Notes: generated by a model from the sequence alone, not told the origin. Positions 28,176 through 39,233 are shown, counted from the stretch's first letter. The stretch: DNA of 64,000 nucleotides from Oceanisphaera pacifica (GCF_017498065.1 NZ_JAGDFX010000002.1:186001-250000), one strand, 5' to 3'. Program-made: numbers and translations.

Positions 28176-28205
28176 AACGCCGCGTCTGTTGATGCGGCGT
28201 TTTTG
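28176..28205. terminator. Bidirectional terminator between ybeL and lnt
   Basis: Stem AACGCCGC/GCGGCGTT with a 10-base loop, preceded by an A tract and followed by TTTTGTTTT, so it can end transcription of ybeL from the left and lnt from the right. Confidence 0.85.
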
Positions 28206-28247
28206 TTTTCTGTGCCGCGTATGTCGTACAGCTTACGGCGTTAAACG

Positions 28248-29804
28248 TTAACTTCTTGCTTTTGCTCTTAGGTTTTCTTGGGCGGCCAGTCGCTGTTGTT
28301 GGCCGCGATATTGGCGGCGGCCTTGGCTGGCACCGAATAGGCCGCTAATTAATAGCCAGGCAAACAAAGGTGTGCCACCAAAGCGAGCATAAGGTGTGAG
28401 GCCCGTCATACCTGTCACATTGGCATTCAATACACCATGCTCAAATTGCGGCAAACTTGCGATTAGCTTGCCTTTTTCATCTGTCACTAAGGTGACGCCA
28501 TTGTTAGTGGCACGAATGAGCGGACGCCCTAGCTCTAAAGAACGCATGCGGGCAATTTGTTGATGCTGCCACGGACCAATTGAGCGCCCAAACCAAGTAT
28601 CGTTTGACAAGGTGAGCAGGTAATCAGTGTCGGGTTTCATGTTATTGCGCACCAAGCTTGGGAAAGCGACCTCATAGCAAATGGCCACGCTAAGCTGTTG
28701 TCCTGCGGCGTTTAAGTCGGGCTGGTTTGCCTTACCTTGTGCAAAGGATGACATGGGTAAGTTAAAAAAGGGAGCTAAAGGGCGCAGTAAGTCGCCAAAC
28801 GGGACGAACTCACCAATGGGCACTAAGTGCTGCTTATAATAGCGATTCGTATGTTCAAGTTGATAGGGAATAGCATTACGGCCCAAAGTAATCACTGAGT
28901 TATACATAGCGCCAGAGTCAGCTTGTGAGACTAAGCCGGTGATCAGGCTTTGACCGCGTTCTCGCATTAATCGGTCGACTTGTGCTAACCAAGGAGCCAA
29001 GCGCTGCTCGGTTTCTGGCAGTGCAGATTCGGGCCAAATTACCACATCGGCTTGGCGTTCGGGTAAAGTAAGGTTCATATAGCGATCAATGCTATATTCA
29101 AGCTGGCCAGATACCCATTTTAGTGATTGTTCAATATTGCCTTGAATGAGCGCAAAGCGGCTGCTTTGAGTAGGCGTAACCCATTGGATATATTGAGTGC
29201 TTATTGCAACTGCCCACAGGACTAGTGCGCCAAGACTTGGCCACCAACGCCAGTGTGAGTGGCGGCGAATGCCCAGCCAAAGTGCACCGGCTGAGAATGT
29301 CAACAGCCAACTAATGCCTTGTACTCCAAGAATAGGGGCAAGACCTGCCAGCGGCCCATCCAGCTGGCTATAGCCAAACCATAACCAAGGAAAGCCCGTT
29401 AATACCCAACCGCGCAGCCAGTCGGCCAGCATTAATAATGCGGGTAACACTAATAAGGCACGCCAGCGAGGGGTAGGCACTAGTCGCTGAGCCAGCCAAA
29501 CGGCGGCGGCGGTATACAGACTTAAATACGCCGCCAGTAGGGCGACTAATAAAAAAGCAGCCCATAAAGGCAGACCACCAAACAGAGTCATGCTGTTATG
29601 GATCCACCATAAACCCACAAAATAAAAGCCAATTGCCCAGATAAAAGCATGTTTAGCTGCCTGCTTAGGGGGCTGAGGCTGGGTGAATGCATACAGGCTC
29701 AGTAAAGAGACAAGAGCGAGTGGCCAATAACCAAATGGGCTAAAAGCCAAAACGCCAAGAGCCCCGCTAAGCAGGGCCCCTATGTAAAGCAAGTAATGAC
29801 GCAC
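28248..29804 (-). CDS. lnt: Apolipoprotein N-acyltransferase
   Basis: Adds the third acyl chain to outer-membrane lipoproteins in the inner membrane. 518 residues: six or more N-terminal membrane segments, then a periplasmic nitrilase-like domain with the catalytic triad visible as glutamate in WPESALPE, lysine in YYKQHLVPIGEFVPFGD and cysteine in AICYEVAFPS, and a last membrane segment near the C-terminus. Start is GTG at 29804, two bases after the corC stop. End of the miaB-side block ybeZ-ybeY-corC-lnt. Confidence 0.97.
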   Translation of the reverse strand: MRHYLLYIGALLSGALGVLAFSPFGYWPLALVSLLSLYAFTQPQPPKQAAKHAFIWAIGFYFVGLWWIHNSMTLFGGLPLWAAFLLVALLAAYLSLYTAAAVWLAQRLVPTPRWRALLVLPALLMLADWLRGWVLTGFPWLWFGYSQLDGPLAGLAPILGVQGISWLLTFSAGALWLGIRRHSHWRWWPSLGALVLWAVAISTQYIQWVTPTQSSRFALIQGNIEQSLKWVSGQLEYSIDRYMNLTLPERQADVVIWPESALPETEQRLAPWLAQVDRLMRERGQSLITGLVSQADSGAMYNSVITLGRNAIPYQLEHTNRYYKQHLVPIGEFVPFGDLLRPLAPFFNLPMSSFAQGKANQPDLNAAGQQLSVAICYEVAFPSLVRNNMKPDTDYLLTLSNDTWFGRSIGPWQHQQIARMRSLELGRPLIRATNNGVTLVTDEKGKLIASLPQFEHGVLNANVTGMTGLTPYARFGGTPLFAWLLISGLFGASQGRRQYRGQQQRLAAQENLRAKARS

Positions 29805-29806
29805 GT

Positions 29807-30688
29807 TTATATGTCTTCCGAAGTAGAGGTTTCCTGATTATCAGGTATCTTAACTTGCAACTGTAACAGACGTCGACGATCGGCATGGGCGACTTTAAAA
29901 ATAAAGCCATTAATTTCTAACTGCTCGCCTTTAGCGGGTAAATGCCCGAAAGCATGCATTACCAAGCCCCCTACGGTATCTGCTTCTTCGTCACTAAAGT
30001 CCGTTTGAAAAAAGTCGTTAAAATCATCGATATCGGTTAATGCTGCCACCGTATAAACCCGCGACGTAACTTGGCGGATCTCGGCACTTTCTTCAGCATC
30101 AAACTCATCTTCTATATCGCCAACAATCAGCTCAAGAATATCTTCAATGGTCACTAAGCCCGAAACCCCACCAAACTCATCCACCACTATGGCCATGTGA
30201 TAACGCTCTTGGCGAAATTCTTTTAGCAGCTTATCGAGCCGCTTACTCTCGGGAACGACCACAGCGGGGCGTAAAATATCATCGATAGAAAATTTTTCAT
30301 CAGTGAGAGCCAGACCATATTGCAGCAAGTCCTTGGCTAGCAATATGCCCTCTATATGATCTTTATCTTCATTAACCACCGGAAAGCGCGAATGCGTTGA
30401 CTCGATTATCATCGGTAGAAAATGAGAAACTGGCTGAGATTTTTCTACGGTCACCATTTGTGAACGAGGGATCATAATGTCGCGAACTCTAAGCTCGCTT
30501 ACATCTAGTACGCCTTCAATCATATCTTTAGTATCTTGATCGATCAGCTCACGCTGGCTGGCGTCCATGATTACTTCTACTAATTCTTCACGGTTCTTCG
30601 GTTCGCCCTGAAACATTTGGCCTAGTTTTTCTAACCAATTTTTCTTAGTGGACGAACCGTAATCTGAGTTCGAGTTATCGTCGCTCAT
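29807..30688 (-). CDS. corC: CorC/YbeX, CBS-domain protein
   Basis: 293 residues with two CBS domains ([15 protein letters not shown] and the [17 protein letters not shown] region) and a C-terminal CorC_HlyC domain with [19 protein letters not shown]. Historically linked to cobalt and magnesium efflux and more recently to ribosome maturation together with YbeY; which applies here cannot be read from sequence. No membrane segment. Nine bases after ybeY, two bases before lnt. Confidence 0.95.
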   Translation of the reverse strand: MSDDNSNSDYGSSTKKNWLEKLGQMFQGEPKNREELVEVIMDASQRELIDQDTKDMIEGVLDVSELRVRDIMIPRSQMVTVEKSQPVSHFLPMIIESTHSRFPVVNEDKDHIEGILLAKDLLQYGLALTDEKFSIDDILRPAVVVPESKRLDKLLKEFRQERYHMAIVVDEFGGVSGLVTIEDILELIVGDIEDEFDAEESAEIRQVTSRVYTVAALTDIDDFNDFFQTDFSDEEADTVGGLVMHAFGHLPAKGEQLEINGFIFKVAHADRRRLLQLQVKIPDNQETSTSEDI

Positions 30689-30697
30689 TGACCTAAT

Positions 30698-31162
30698 TTA
30701 ACCTTCATCATCAAGATAGGGATTGGCAATGCCAAGTGTTGCCAAAATGGCAATTTCCTTGGCTTCCATTATATCGGCTTCATCATCCTTAATATGGTCG
30801 AAGCCGAGCAAATGCAAGCAACCATGCACCACCATATGGGCCCAATGGGCTTCAAGTGGTTTTTGTTGCTGCTGTGCTTCGTGTTCAACTACTTGGCGAC
30901 AAATCACTAAGTCACCTAATAGGGGTAAATCGATACCTGGCGGAGCTTCAAATGGAAATGATAATACATTGGTCGGCTTATCTTTACCGCGATAGTCACG
31001 ATTAAGCTCACGACTTTCATTTTCGTCCACTAAGCGTACTGTTAACTCGGTTTCTTCGCGCTCAGAAGAAAGGGTAGCTCGTAGCCAGCTTTCTAGCTGT
31101 TGTTCGCTAGGTAAGCATGGCGCATCATCACAGGCAATTTGTACATCTAACCATAAAGTCAT
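30698..31162 (-). CDS. ybeY: Endoribonuclease YbeY
   Basis: Zinc endoribonuclease for 16S rRNA 3' maturation and ribosome quality control. 154 residues with the metal motif [11 protein letters not shown] and [19 protein letters not shown]. The ATG overlaps the ybeZ stop by four bases (ATGA). Confidence 0.97.
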   Translation of the reverse strand: MTLWLDVQIACDDAPCLPSEQQLESWLRATLSSEREETELTVRLVDENESRELNRDYRGKDKPTNVLSFPFEAPPGIDLPLLGDLVICRQVVEHEAQQQQKPLEAHWAHMVVHGCLHLLGFDHIKDDEADIMEAKEIAILATLGIANPYLDDEG

Positions 31163-32238
31163 GATGGTGTCTCATTATTCGTTGGAGTACTTACATCTTG
31201 CTGTAGTAAGGGGGCTTTTTGCGCGCTGGTTGTTTGTGGTTGCTGCTGAGAGTCAAATGCCTCGTAGGCACGTACAATACGTGCCACCACGGGATGGCGC
31301 ACCACGTCTTCAGCATGAAAGAAATCAAACGATAAGCCCTCTACGCCGTGTAACACTTCAATGGCGTGGCGTAAGCCTGATTTGGCATTACGAGGCAAGT
31401 CTATCTGGGTGATATCTCCAGTGATCACCGCGCGTGAGTTAAAGCCAATGCGGGTTAAAAACATTTTCATCTGTTCAACCGTGGTATTTTGGCTTTCATC
31501 AAGAATAATAAAAGCATCATTTAAAGTACGCCCGCGCATATAGGCCAGTGGAGCCACCTCAATAACATTACGCTCAATCAGCTTTTCTACTTCTTCAAAC
31601 CCCAGCATTTCAAACAAAGCGTCATACAAGGGACGCAAATAAGGGTCTACTTTTTGGCTTAAATCACCGGGCAAAAAGCCCAGTTTTTCACCGGCTTCTA
31701 CCGCGGGGCGAGTAAGCAAAATACGACGCACTTGCTGGCGCTCTAGGGCATCAACGGCAGCTGCTACCGCCAGATAGGTTTTGCCTGTTCCCGCTGGGCC
31801 TATGCCAAAGGTAATGTCGTGGTTAATAATATCTGTAACGTAATTCGCTTGACTGGGTGAGCGCGGTTTAATAAGACCCCGCTTAGTCTTGATACTGACC
31901 TCGTTGCGGTACTGATAATGCTCATCTGATTGAGAGGCTTGATCAAGCACTTGGCTGCCTTCAATCGCTAAGTGAACCATCTCAGGCGTAATATCAGCCA
32001 GACCTTGGCCACGTACGGGCTGGGTGTCTACATAAAGATCGGTGAGGATCTGTGCCGCAGCGTTAATTAACCGCTGGGCGCCAATGAGGGTGAAATCTTC
32101 ATTATGATAATTGATTTCTACCCCAAGACGGCGCTCTAATTGTTTAATATTATCATCAAAAGGACCACATAAGCTCGCCAGACGTTGGCCGTCAGCGGGC
32201 TGCAATTCAAATTCTAAGGTAGTGACAGCAGAGGTCAA
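31159..32238 (-). CDS. ybeZ: PhoH-like ATPase YbeZ
   Basis: Predicted RNA-associated P-loop ATPase that partners YbeY. 359 residues; Walker [12 protein letters not shown] near residue 145, [17 protein letters not shown], and [10 protein letters not shown] as Walker B region, GDITQIDLP following. An N-terminal KH-like region precedes the ATPase domain. The start is TTG at 32238 with GGAG six bases upstream; no in-frame ATG fits better. A proline/glutamine-rich tail follows the ATPase domain. Confidence 0.95.
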   Translation of the reverse strand: MTSAVTTLEFELQPADGQRLASLCGPFDDNIKQLERRLGVEINYHNEDFTLIGAQRLINAAAQILTDLYVDTQPVRGQGLADITPEMVHLAIEGSQVLDQASQSDEHYQYRNEVSIKTKRGLIKPRSPSQANYVTDIINHDITFGIGPAGTGKTYLAVAAAVDALERQQVRRILLTRPAVEAGEKLGFLPGDLSQKVDPYLRPLYDALFEMLGFEEVEKLIERNVIEVAPLAYMRGRTLNDAFIILDESQNTTVEQMKMFLTRIGFNSRAVITGDITQIDLPRNAKSGLRHAIEVLHGVEGLSFDFFHAEDVVRHPVVARIVRAYEAFDSQQQPQTTSAQKAPLLQQDVSTPTNNETPS

Positions 32239-32258
32239 ATTAACTCCTGTTCTAAAAA

Positions 32259-32290
32259 AGCTATCAGCCGTAAGCTTTCAGCTATAAGCC
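32259..32290. repeat. Dispersed AGCTATCAGCCGTAAGC/TTCAGC repeat
   Basis: The cleanest copy of the family, lying between ybeZ and miaB: blocks AGCTATCAGCC, GTAAGC, TTTCAGC, TATAAGCC in that order, with a further TTACAGCTGATCGC at 32339-32353. Very similar to the copies at 15203 and 54822. Confidence 0.65.
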
Positions 32291-32365
32291 AAATCTTAAA
32301 CACAGCTCCTGTAGGCTAGTGTTTTTCCTTAACTTATACTTACAGCTGATCGCTTAACGCTTTAT

Positions 32366-33796
32366 TTAAGGGGTAAACGTCGCCACACCCACTTCATCGG
32401 CTACGCCATCGGGGCGTCGGGTGAGAATACTTTGTGGTGAGGTTTGTACACGTAACCCCATTTCATCTTCGCCCCGTACAAATTGGCCACGTAAACTATT
32501 GGGGCGAGCCTCAATGATTTCTACATCGGCAAAGCCACCAATCAGTGAGTGCGGCCCTTCAAAGTTAACCACGCGGTTATTTTCAGTACGGCCACGCAGC
32601 TCCATTGGGTTTAACTTGGACGGGCCTTCCACCAAAATACGCTGAGTAGAGCCCATCATCTGGCGACTGATTTGTTGTGCTTGGTTATTAATCAGTGTTT
32701 GTAATTTAGCAAGACGTGCTTTTTTCTCATCCAAAGGCACATCATCTGGCAAATCGGCAGCCGGTGTGCCTGGGCGAGCACTAAATATAAAGCTATAACT
32801 TAAATCAAACCCTATATCTTCGATTAACTTTATTGTTTGTTCAAAGTCATCGTTCGACTCACCGGGAAAGCCGATAATAAAATCTGAGCTTAAGGTGAGA
32901 TCGGGGCGAGCTGCCCGTAATTTACGAATTTTAGATTTGTACTCTAATGCGGTATGAGCTCGTTTCATTAGCGTTAAAATACGATCTGAACCACTTTGTA
33001 CCGGTAAGTGCAAAAAGCTGACTAACTCAGGTGTGTCTTTGTACACCTCAATAATGTCGTCAGTAAACTCAATAGGGTGACTGGTGGTATAACGGATACG
33101 GTCGATACCATCAATTGAGGCCACTAAGCGTAGTAATTCCGCAAAACTGCAAATGTCACCTTCGTGGGTATCACCGCGATAACCGTTAACGTTTTGCCCC
33201 AAAAGGTTAACTTCGCGTACCCCTTGATCCGCTAATTGAGCGATTTCATACAAGACATCATCGAGCGGACGGCTGACTTCTTCACCGCGGGTATAAGGCA
33301 CAACACAAAACGAGCAATACTTAGAGCAGCCCTCCATAATGGAGACATAAGCACTGGCGCCTTCGGCTTTTGGCTCGGGTAAGTTGTCAAACTTTTCTAT
33401 TTCAGGAAAAGTCACGTCCACTTGAGCCCCGTTACCTTCCATTACCGATTTGATCATGGCGGGTAAACGATGCAGGGTTTGAGGACCAAATACCAAGTCT
33501 ACATAGTGTGCTCGGGCACGAATCGCTTCCCCTTCTTGAGAGGCAACACAGCCCCCCACACCTATCACTAATTTAGGATTAGCGGCTTTTAGTGGGCGCC
33601 AACGGCCTAGCTGATGGAATACTTTCTCTTGTGCTTTTTCACGAATAGAGCAGGTATTTAGCAGCAATACATCCGCTTGTGCAGGATCATCAGTTAGCTC
33701 GTAACCGTGGGCGGCGTCTAGCAGAACGGCCATCTTAGATGAATCGTATTCGTTCATCTGACAGCCCCAAGTTTTAATATGTAGTTTTTTGCTCAT
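32366..33796 (-). CDS. miaB: tRNA-2-methylthio-N6-dimethylallyladenosine synthase
   Basis: Radical-SAM methylthiotransferase that modifies A37 of tRNAs reading U-starting codons. 476 residues: UPF0004 domain with three cluster cysteines ([33 protein letters not shown]), radical-SAM motif [15 protein letters not shown], and a C-terminal TRAM domain. Divergent from ubiF with about 260 bases between; the same miaB/ubiF pairing occurs in E. coli. Confidence 0.97.
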   Translation of the reverse strand: MSKKLHIKTWGCQMNEYDSSKMAVLLDAAHGYELTDDPAQADVLLLNTCSIREKAQEKVFHQLGRWRPLKAANPKLVIGVGGCVASQEGEAIRARAHYVDLVFGPQTLHRLPAMIKSVMEGNGAQVDVTFPEIEKFDNLPEPKAEGASAYVSIMEGCSKYCSFCVVPYTRGEEVSRPLDDVLYEIAQLADQGVREVNLLGQNVNGYRGDTHEGDICSFAELLRLVASIDGIDRIRYTTSHPIEFTDDIIEVYKDTPELVSFLHLPVQSGSDRILTLMKRAHTALEYKSKIRKLRAARPDLTLSSDFIIGFPGESNDDFEQTIKLIEDIGFDLSYSFIFSARPGTPAADLPDDVPLDEKKARLAKLQTLINNQAQQISRQMMGSTQRILVEGPSKLNPMELRGRTENNRVVNFEGPHSLIGGFADVEIIEARPNSLRGQFVRGEDEMGLRVQTSPQSILTRRPDGVADEVGVATFTP

Positions 33797-34058
33797 GGCA
33801 CTCTTTGAATTACGACCGCGTTAATAACGCTAAAGGACATGGGTATAGAGCGATAATTCTACTCTCTTAGAGTGCGAGTGACCAGCAAGCGTGTGAAGAG
33901 TGATCGGAAAAAAAGCAACAGTTTGGGGTAAGTACAGGGTTCGCTTCATAAAAAACACTGACAGTTCAGGGATTAACTCAAACAGATAATTGATCGCTTT
34001 GCTGTCAATTAAACAATAGAGTTACGTTAGAATAGCCTAAAAATAATGAGGTGAGCAC

Positions 34059-35237
34059 ATGGACAAACAAGAACACTGCGATATTGCCATTGTGGGCGGC
34101 GGCATGGTGGGCGCATTAACAGCGGCATTGTTGGCACCAACCGGCTTGCATATTCGTGTTATAGAAGCGCGAACGGCCAAGGCGTTTAGCGCCGAACAGC
34201 CCGCAGATTTGCGCGTGTCCGCCATTAGTGCCACCTCGGTACGCTTATTAGAGCAAGCTGGTGCTTGGCAACATATTATAGCCATGCGCGCTTGGCCTTA
34301 TCAGTGCTTAGAAGCCGCTGAGCTTGACGGCTTTTATACCCGCTTTAGTGCAGCGGAACTTAAATGTGATTATCTTGGATATATGGTCGAGAATCGCATT
34401 ATTCAGCTAGGCTTGTGGCAGGAGTTAGCCAAGCACCCCAATGTACATCTTGATTGCCCTAATGGTGTGCGCGCCTTACAACAAAATGAGGCCGGGGCGC
34501 AGTTAAGCTTGACCGAAGGCCAGCAGTTGCAGGCTAAGTTGGTGCTGGCCTGCGATGGGGCTGAATCTGTGACTCGTCAGCTGGCGGGTATTGGCGTAAC
34601 AGCTTGGGATTACAGTCAGCATTGCATGTTGATCAGTATTGAAGCGGACGAGTTAGAATCCGATACCACTTGGCAGCAATTTAGTGCCAGCGGCCCTCGG
34701 GCATTTTTACCCATGGGAGAAAAGCGCGGTTCATTGGTTTGGTATGATCACAAAGCGCGCATTCAGGCGCTGACTGCGCTGGATAATTCGGTATTAGCCG
34801 AGCAAGCTCGGGCACATTTCCCGGCCAGAATGCGCAATATAAAGGTGTTAGATAAAGGCAGCTTTGCCTTGCGTCGGCGTCATGCTAATCAATATGTAAA
34901 AGGGGCTGTGGTGTTGTTAGGCGATGCCGCTCATACCATTAATCCGCTGGCAGGCCAGGGGGTGAATTTAGGCTTTAAAGATGTGGCCCTACTTAATAAG
35001 CTGATTCATCAAGGGCTTGTGGCTAAATTAGACTTTGCCGCTGCTGAGCGGTTAGCGCGTTATCAGCGTGGGCGCCGGCCCGATAATTTGTTGATGCAGT
35101 CGGCGATGGATGTGTGTTATCACACCTTTAGTAATAATTTTTTGCCAATAAAAGTGTTGCGTAATTTAGGGTTAAAAGCCGCCGAGCACAGTGGGCCGCT
35201 GAAAAAACGAGTAATGAAATATGCAATGGGGTTGTAA
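34059..35237 (+). CDS. ubiF: Ubiquinone-biosynthesis FAD hydroxylase, UbiF type
   Basis: Hydroxylates the ring of 2-octaprenyl-3-methyl-6-methoxy-1,4-benzoquinol in ubiquinone synthesis. 392 residues with the FAD motif AIVGGGMVG, DLRVSAISATSVRLLEQAGAW (UbiH/F family), CDGAESVTR and GDAAHTINPLAGQGVNLGF. Assigned as UbiF rather than UbiH or VisC partly from its location next to miaB; the paralogues are close. The ATG is preceded by GAGGTGAGCAC. Confidence 0.88.
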   Translation: MDKQEHCDIAIVGGGMVGALTAALLAPTGLHIRVIEARTAKAFSAEQPADLRVSAISATSVRLLEQAGAWQHIIAMRAWPYQCLEAAELDGFYTRFSAAELKCDYLGYMVENRIIQLGLWQELAKHPNVHLDCPNGVRALQQNEAGAQLSLTEGQQLQAKLVLACDGAESVTRQLAGIGVTAWDYSQHCMLISIEADELESDTTWQQFSASGPRAFLPMGEKRGSLVWYDHKARIQALTALDNSVLAEQARAHFPARMRNIKVLDKGSFALRRRHANQYVKGAVVLLGDAAHTINPLAGQGVNLGFKDVALLNKLIHQGLVAKLDFAAAERLARYQRGRRPDNLLMQSAMDVCYHTFSNNFLPIKVLRNLGLKAAEHSGPLKKRVMKYAMGL

Positions 35238-35403
35238 GAGTGGCGCCGAGCCTGTCATCTCATCACATATTTTTTTGATATTTGAGTGGTAATCAGGCAG
35301 AGCGCGCTACTCCGCTCGACTCGCCGCTGGGCTAGCCACCTTTGCTGGGTAACGGCTGCAAATATTCACAGGATATTTGGTCCATCACCCAGCAGAGGTA
35401 CAC
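35238..35403. other. ubiF-rlmN intergenic region, left part
   Basis: The whole gap to rlmN is 427 bases and contains no convincing gene. The left part is GC-richer than its surroundings and has AATATTCACAGGATATTTGG, an inverted AAATATT/ATATTTG pair at about 35360-35379. The right part is occupied by the repeat element listed next and by the rlmN leader. Confidence 0.4.
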
Positions 35404-35535
35404 GGCAGCAAGCTGCCCCATACGGGCTCCGCCGCGCCCTCCCTGGCGCGGAGGGTCGACGGAGCAGACACCCTCTGCCTGCCCATTAGCATCTGAGCTG
35501 CCAGTCATTACAAACTGTCGGCATCTAAATATGAA
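35404..35535. repeat. Structured intergenic repeat element, copy 1
   Basis: A core beginning GGCAGCAAGCTGCCCC and ending in GGTCGACGGAGCAGACACCC plus CTCTGCCTGCCCATT, then a tail that includes CATTACAAACTGTCGGCAT. The core is found again at 58420-58554, where about 50 extra internal bases are present and the tail is attached to the other side in reverse orientation. The start GGCAGCAAGCTGCC is itself palindromic, and CTCCCTGGCGCGGAG forms a small hairpin. The short ORFs that can be drawn through it are not genes. Confidence 0.75.
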
Positions 35536-35664
35536 TAAAGGGCAAGCACCAAGTATCTGGTGCGCTTTTATGGGGTTATGGTGTAGCTCTGGTAAGTCTT
35601 TGCTAAATTCTGTACAATTTCGCGCCCCTGTGGGCACTGGTCAGTAAGCGATGAGGCAACCGAA

Positions 35665-36783
35665 ATGAGTGATAAAAAAGTAAACCTACTAGATTTGGAT
35701 CGTAAGGGGATGCGCGCCTTCTTTGAAGAGATGGGCGAAAAACCGTTTCGAGCCGATCAAGTGATGAAATGGATTTATCACTACGGTTGTGACGACTTTG
35801 AGCAAATGACCAATATCAACAAGGTATTGCGTGCCAAGTTACAACAAAAAGCGGAAATTCAGGCTCCCGAAATCAGCGTCGAAAAAATTTCTGATGACGG
35901 CACCATTAAGTGGGCGATGCAGGTCGGTTCCCAAGAAGTAGAAACCGTTTATATTCCCGATGGCGACAGAGCGACTTTATGTGTGTCTTCTCAGGTAGGT
36001 TGTGCCCTCGATTGTAAGTTTTGCTCGACCGCACAGCAGGGCTTTAACCGCAACTTAAAAGTGTCAGAAATTATTGGCCAAGTTTGGCGTGCCGCCAGTC
36101 GTGTTGGTTTTGTGCGTGACAATGAACGTAAACCCATTACTAATGTGGTAATGATGGGCATGGGTGAGCCGCTGCTTAACCTAAATAATGTGGTGCCAGC
36201 GATGAGCTTAATGCTGGAAGACTTTGGCTTTGGTTTGTCTAAACGTCGAGTGACATTATCTACCTCAGGTGTTGTGCCAGCACTGGATAAAATGGGTGAC
36301 ATGATAGATGTGGCACTAGCAGTGTCCTTGCATGCGGCCAACGATGAATTACGCTCACAAATTATGCCCATCAACGATAAGTACAACATTGCGACTTTGC
36401 TTGAGAGTGTGCGTAACTATATTAGTAAATCCAATGCGAATCATGGCAAAGTGACCATCGAATATGTGCTGCTTGATCATGTGAATGACGGCACCGAACA
36501 TGCGGAAGAATTGGCGGAACTCTTAAAAGACTTACCTTGTAAGATCAACCTGATCCCCTTTAACCCCTTCCCAGGCAATGACTATGGCAAGCCGAGCAAC
36601 AGCCGTATTGATCGCTTCAATAAAGTTTTGATGAAGTATGGCAACACGGTCACGATTCGTAAAACCCGCGGCGATGATATCGATGCCGCCTGTGGTCAGC
36701 TGGTGGGTGATGTTATTGACCGTACCAAGCGCACCATGAAAAAACGGATGCAGGAGCAACCTATATCCGTCACAATAGTTTAA
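35665..36783 (+). CDS. rlmN: Dual-specificity 23S rRNA/tRNA adenine C2 methyltransferase
   Basis: Radical-SAM enzyme that methylates A2503 of 23S rRNA and A37 of some tRNAs. 372 residues, with the CxxxCxxC cluster in [27 protein letters not shown], and the second mechanistic cysteine near the C-terminus in [15 protein letters not shown] at 35665 with GAGGCAACCGAA upstream. In many gammaproteobacteria pilW (pilF) follows; here the next plus-strand gene is rodZ. Confidence 0.97.
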   Translation: MSDKKVNLLDLDRKGMRAFFEEMGEKPFRADQVMKWIYHYGCDDFEQMTNINKVLRAKLQQKAEIQAPEISVEKISDDGTIKWAMQVGSQEVETVYIPDGDRATLCVSSQVGCALDCKFCSTAQQGFNRNLKVSEIIGQVWRAASRVGFVRDNERKPITNVVMMGMGEPLLNLNNVVPAMSLMLEDFGFGLSKRRVTLSTSGVVPALDKMGDMIDVALAVSLHAANDELRSQIMPINDKYNIATLLESVRNYISKSNANHGKVTIEYVLLDHVNDGTEHAEELAELLKDLPCKINLIPFNPFPGNDYGKPSNSRIDRFNKVLMKYGNTVTIRKTRGDDIDAACGQLVGDVIDRTKRTMKKRMQEQPISVTIV

Positions 36784-36810
36784 GAAAGCGTTATAGTCTG
36801 TCGTTTAGTG

Positions 36811-37029
36811 CTATTGTGTGGCGGATGAGGTGAGTTCACTTAGGGTTTTTAGTGTTAATGGGAACATTTCTAGCAGGCCGTGGTCATGTGTAACTAGGCT
36901 GTGGTGTTTCCTACTATAATTAACCCAGTCCAACACGTTTATGGTTAACAGCACGTATTGAATTGGCAGCAAAGTCGCAATGAAGAGCAGATAACCGCTG
37001 CCCATCAAGACGCTTATTTCCAGACTCAT
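36811..37029 (-). CDS. Possible small membrane protein, antisense between rlmN and rodZ
   Basis: A 72-codon frame with one strong hydrophobic stretch (GYLLFIATLLPIQYVLLTINVLDW, only partly needed) followed by a polar, histidine-rich tail. It starts with ATG at 37029 but has no recognisable ribosome site, and it faces against the operon direction. I recognise no family. It could be chance coding in a 270-base gap; the hydrophobic segment is the only argument for reality. Confidence 0.25.
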   Translation of the reverse strand: MSLEISVLMGSGYLLFIATLLPIQYVLLTINVLDWVNYSRKHHSLVTHDHGLLEMFPLTLKTLSELTSSATQ

Positions 37030-37053
37030 AACAGGCTAGGCGATTGTTATTAA

Positions 37054-38022
37054 ATGACGATAAATGAAGCAGATACACAGCCACAGGCTGACACTCCAAT
37101 AACCTCTGGGCCTGGCTCCTTATTGCGTCATGCTCGCGAGGCTAAAGGGTGGACGCAAGCAGAGGTGGCTCGCCGACTTAACTTACGACTGGCAGTGATC
37201 GAGTCGATTGATAGCGATCAACATAAAGCCGGAGTGGCAACCACTTTTTTACGCGGTTATGTCAAAGCTTATGCCAAAGTGGTAGGGGTGGATGAGCGTC
37301 AGGCATTAGCGGCATTTGATGTCGTGAATACTGAAGAGCCAGCGTTTGAAGCATCAATGAAAAGCTTTTCTAAAAAAACGCGTCAACAAGCCAGTGATAA
37401 ATGGCTAAAGCGCATTAGCTGGTTCGTTTTTTTAGGTTTACTCGTATCATTAGTTTACTGGTGGTGGCAAGAGGGCGGTGCTGAACAAATGGGACGGGGC
37501 TCTCCTGTGGTTCATGATCAGAGCGCTACAAATCTCTCTGAGCCTAAGGTATCAGCTTCGTCTAACTCGCCACTGGACGCAATTAATACATCCGAGACCC
37601 CATTAACGAACGTCGAACCTAATGCTAACACGCAAGTAATCCCTAATGCTGACGGGAATACCCCCACCACAAATGCACAAGCGAGTGGTGGCGTTCAGGC
37701 GAATAACCCCGAGGCCGATGCTGAGTCCACTGTAGCCACAAGTGAACCCTCTCAAGCAGATTCAATGCCAGACGCCAACCCTAGACTACTCAGTTTACGC
37801 TTTAGTGATGACTGCTGGATTAGAATTACCGACAGTAGCGGGGTAACACTGAGTGAAGGGATTAAAACAGCGCAGCAGACCTTAGCGTTAGAAGGAAAGC
37901 CTCCTTTTAAGGTGGTGTTAGGCGTACCCGGTGCGGCTCATATTGAATATATGAACCAAACCGTCGACTTATCCTCTTTTAGTGCCGGTCGGGCAGCCCG
38001 ACTGACGATTCCCCTTGATTAA
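37054..38022 (+). CDS. rodZ: Cell-shape protein RodZ
   Basis: Links MreB to the elongation machinery. 322 residues: N-terminal Cro/CI-type helix-turn-helix (GSLLRHAREAKGWTQAEVARRL, residues about 20-85), positively charged juxtamembrane RISW, one membrane segment (VFLGLLVSLVYWWW, about 127-140), a long Ser/Thr/Asn/Ala-rich periplasmic linker and the C-terminal DUF4115 domain (DDCWIRITDSSGVTL). No strong ribosome site ahead of the ATG. Followed by ispG after 14 bases. Confidence 0.93.
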   Translation: MTINEADTQPQADTPITSGPGSLLRHAREAKGWTQAEVARRLNLRLAVIESIDSDQHKAGVATTFLRGYVKAYAKVVGVDERQALAAFDVVNTEEPAFEASMKSFSKKTRQQASDKWLKRISWFVFLGLLVSLVYWWWQEGGAEQMGRGSPVVHDQSATNLSEPKVSASSNSPLDAINTSETPLTNVEPNANTQVIPNADGNTPTTNAQASGGVQANNPEADAESTVATSEPSQADSMPDANPRLLSLRFSDDCWIRITDSSGVTLSEGIKTAQQTLALEGKPPFKVVLGVPGAAHIEYMNQTVDLSSFSAGRAARLTIPLD

Positions 38023-38036
38023 AGCAAGAGTAACTA

Positions 38037-39155
38037 ATGTCCTTACATGACTCTCCTATTGTGCGACGTCAATCTAAACAAATTCGTGTAGGCTCAGTGT
38101 TAGTCGGTGGTAATGCCCCTATTAGTGTGCAAACCATGACCAATACGCTCACCACAGATGTTGAGGCGACGCTGGCCCAAATTCGGGCGGTTGAAAAAGT
38201 GGGCGCCGATATGGTGCGGGTATCTGTCCCTACTATGGAGGCGGCAGAAGCCTTTAAAGTGATCCGTGCTAACACCACAATACCCTTGATTGCTGATATT
38301 CACTTTGACTATCGTATTGCCTTACAAGTAGCAGAGTACGGTGCTGATTGTCTACGTATTAACCCAGGCAACATTGGCCGTGAAGACAGAGTACGTGCTG
38401 TTGTGGATTGTGCGCGAGACAAAGGCATTCCCATTCGTATTGGTGTGAATGGCGGATCGCTTGAAAAAGAAATTCAAGAAAAATACGGTGAACCCACCCC
38501 CAATGCTTTGGTTGAATCAGCCCTGCGCCATGTTGATATACTCGACCGCCTTAACTTTGATCAGTTTAAGGTTAGCGTTAAAGCCTCCGATGTCTTTTTA
38601 GCGGTGGGCGCTTATCGAGAGCTGGCACGTCAAATTGAGCAGCCTTTACACCTAGGGATCACCGAGGCCGGTGGTTTTCGTTCTGGGGCGGTGAAATCTT
38701 CTGTGGGATTAGGCATGTTACTGGCCGAAGGCATAGGCGATACGCTGCGTATTTCATTGGCGGCAGACCCGGTTGAAGAGATTAAAGTGGGCTTTGATAT
38801 ATTAAAGTCACTGCGTATTCGCTCTAGAGGTATTAACTTTATTGCTTGTCCGTCGTGCTCACGTCAAGAATTTGATGTGATTAGCACAGTGAATGAGTTA
38901 GAAAATCGCCTTGAAGATATTATAACCCCTATGGATGTATCTATTATTGGCTGCGTGGTCAATGGCCCAGGCGAGGCACTTATTTCGGACTTAGGCTTAG
39001 CAGGAGCCCAACGCAAAAGCGCTTTATACGACGATGGCGAGCGCATTGGTCGATTAGATAACCGCAGCTTAGTCGATAGCTTAGAAAGTCGAATTCGAGC
39101 CAAAGTGGCCATGATGGATCCCAATGCCCGTATTCCGGTACAAGGCAAAGACTAA
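38037..39155 (+). CDS. ispG: 4-hydroxy-3-methylbut-2-enyl diphosphate synthase
   Basis: [4Fe-4S] enzyme of the MEP isoprenoid pathway. 372 residues; TIM-barrel N-terminal half with [15 protein letters not shown] and [11 protein letters not shown]; cluster ligands in [10 protein letters not shown] and [10 protein letters not shown] near the C-terminus. ATG at 38037. Second gene of rodZ-ispG-hisS-yfgM-bamB. Confidence 0.98.
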   Translation: MSLHDSPIVRRQSKQIRVGSVLVGGNAPISVQTMTNTLTTDVEATLAQIRAVEKVGADMVRVSVPTMEAAEAFKVIRANTTIPLIADIHFDYRIALQVAEYGADCLRINPGNIGREDRVRAVVDCARDKGIPIRIGVNGGSLEKEIQEKYGEPTPNALVESALRHVDILDRLNFDQFKVSVKASDVFLAVGAYRELARQIEQPLHLGITEAGGFRSGAVKSSVGLGMLLAEGIGDTLRISLAADPVEEIKVGFDILKSLRIRSRGINFIACPSCSRQEFDVISTVNELENRLEDIITPMDVSIIGCVVNGPGEALISDLGLAGAQRKSALYDDGERIGRLDNRSLVDSLESRIRAKVAMMDPNARIPVQGKD

Positions 39156-39233
39156 GTCGAATTCCTTGATTGACCTTAGGCATTAAACCGATTTAAACGC
39201 ATTTATTACACCGTCAAAGACAGAGATATTTTT

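Noticed and set aside
35332-35647. Overlapping ORFs of about 100 codons on both strands between ubiF and rlmN
   Set aside because: They run through the repeat element that recurs at 58375-58555. Their similarity there comes from the DNA repeat, not from a protein.
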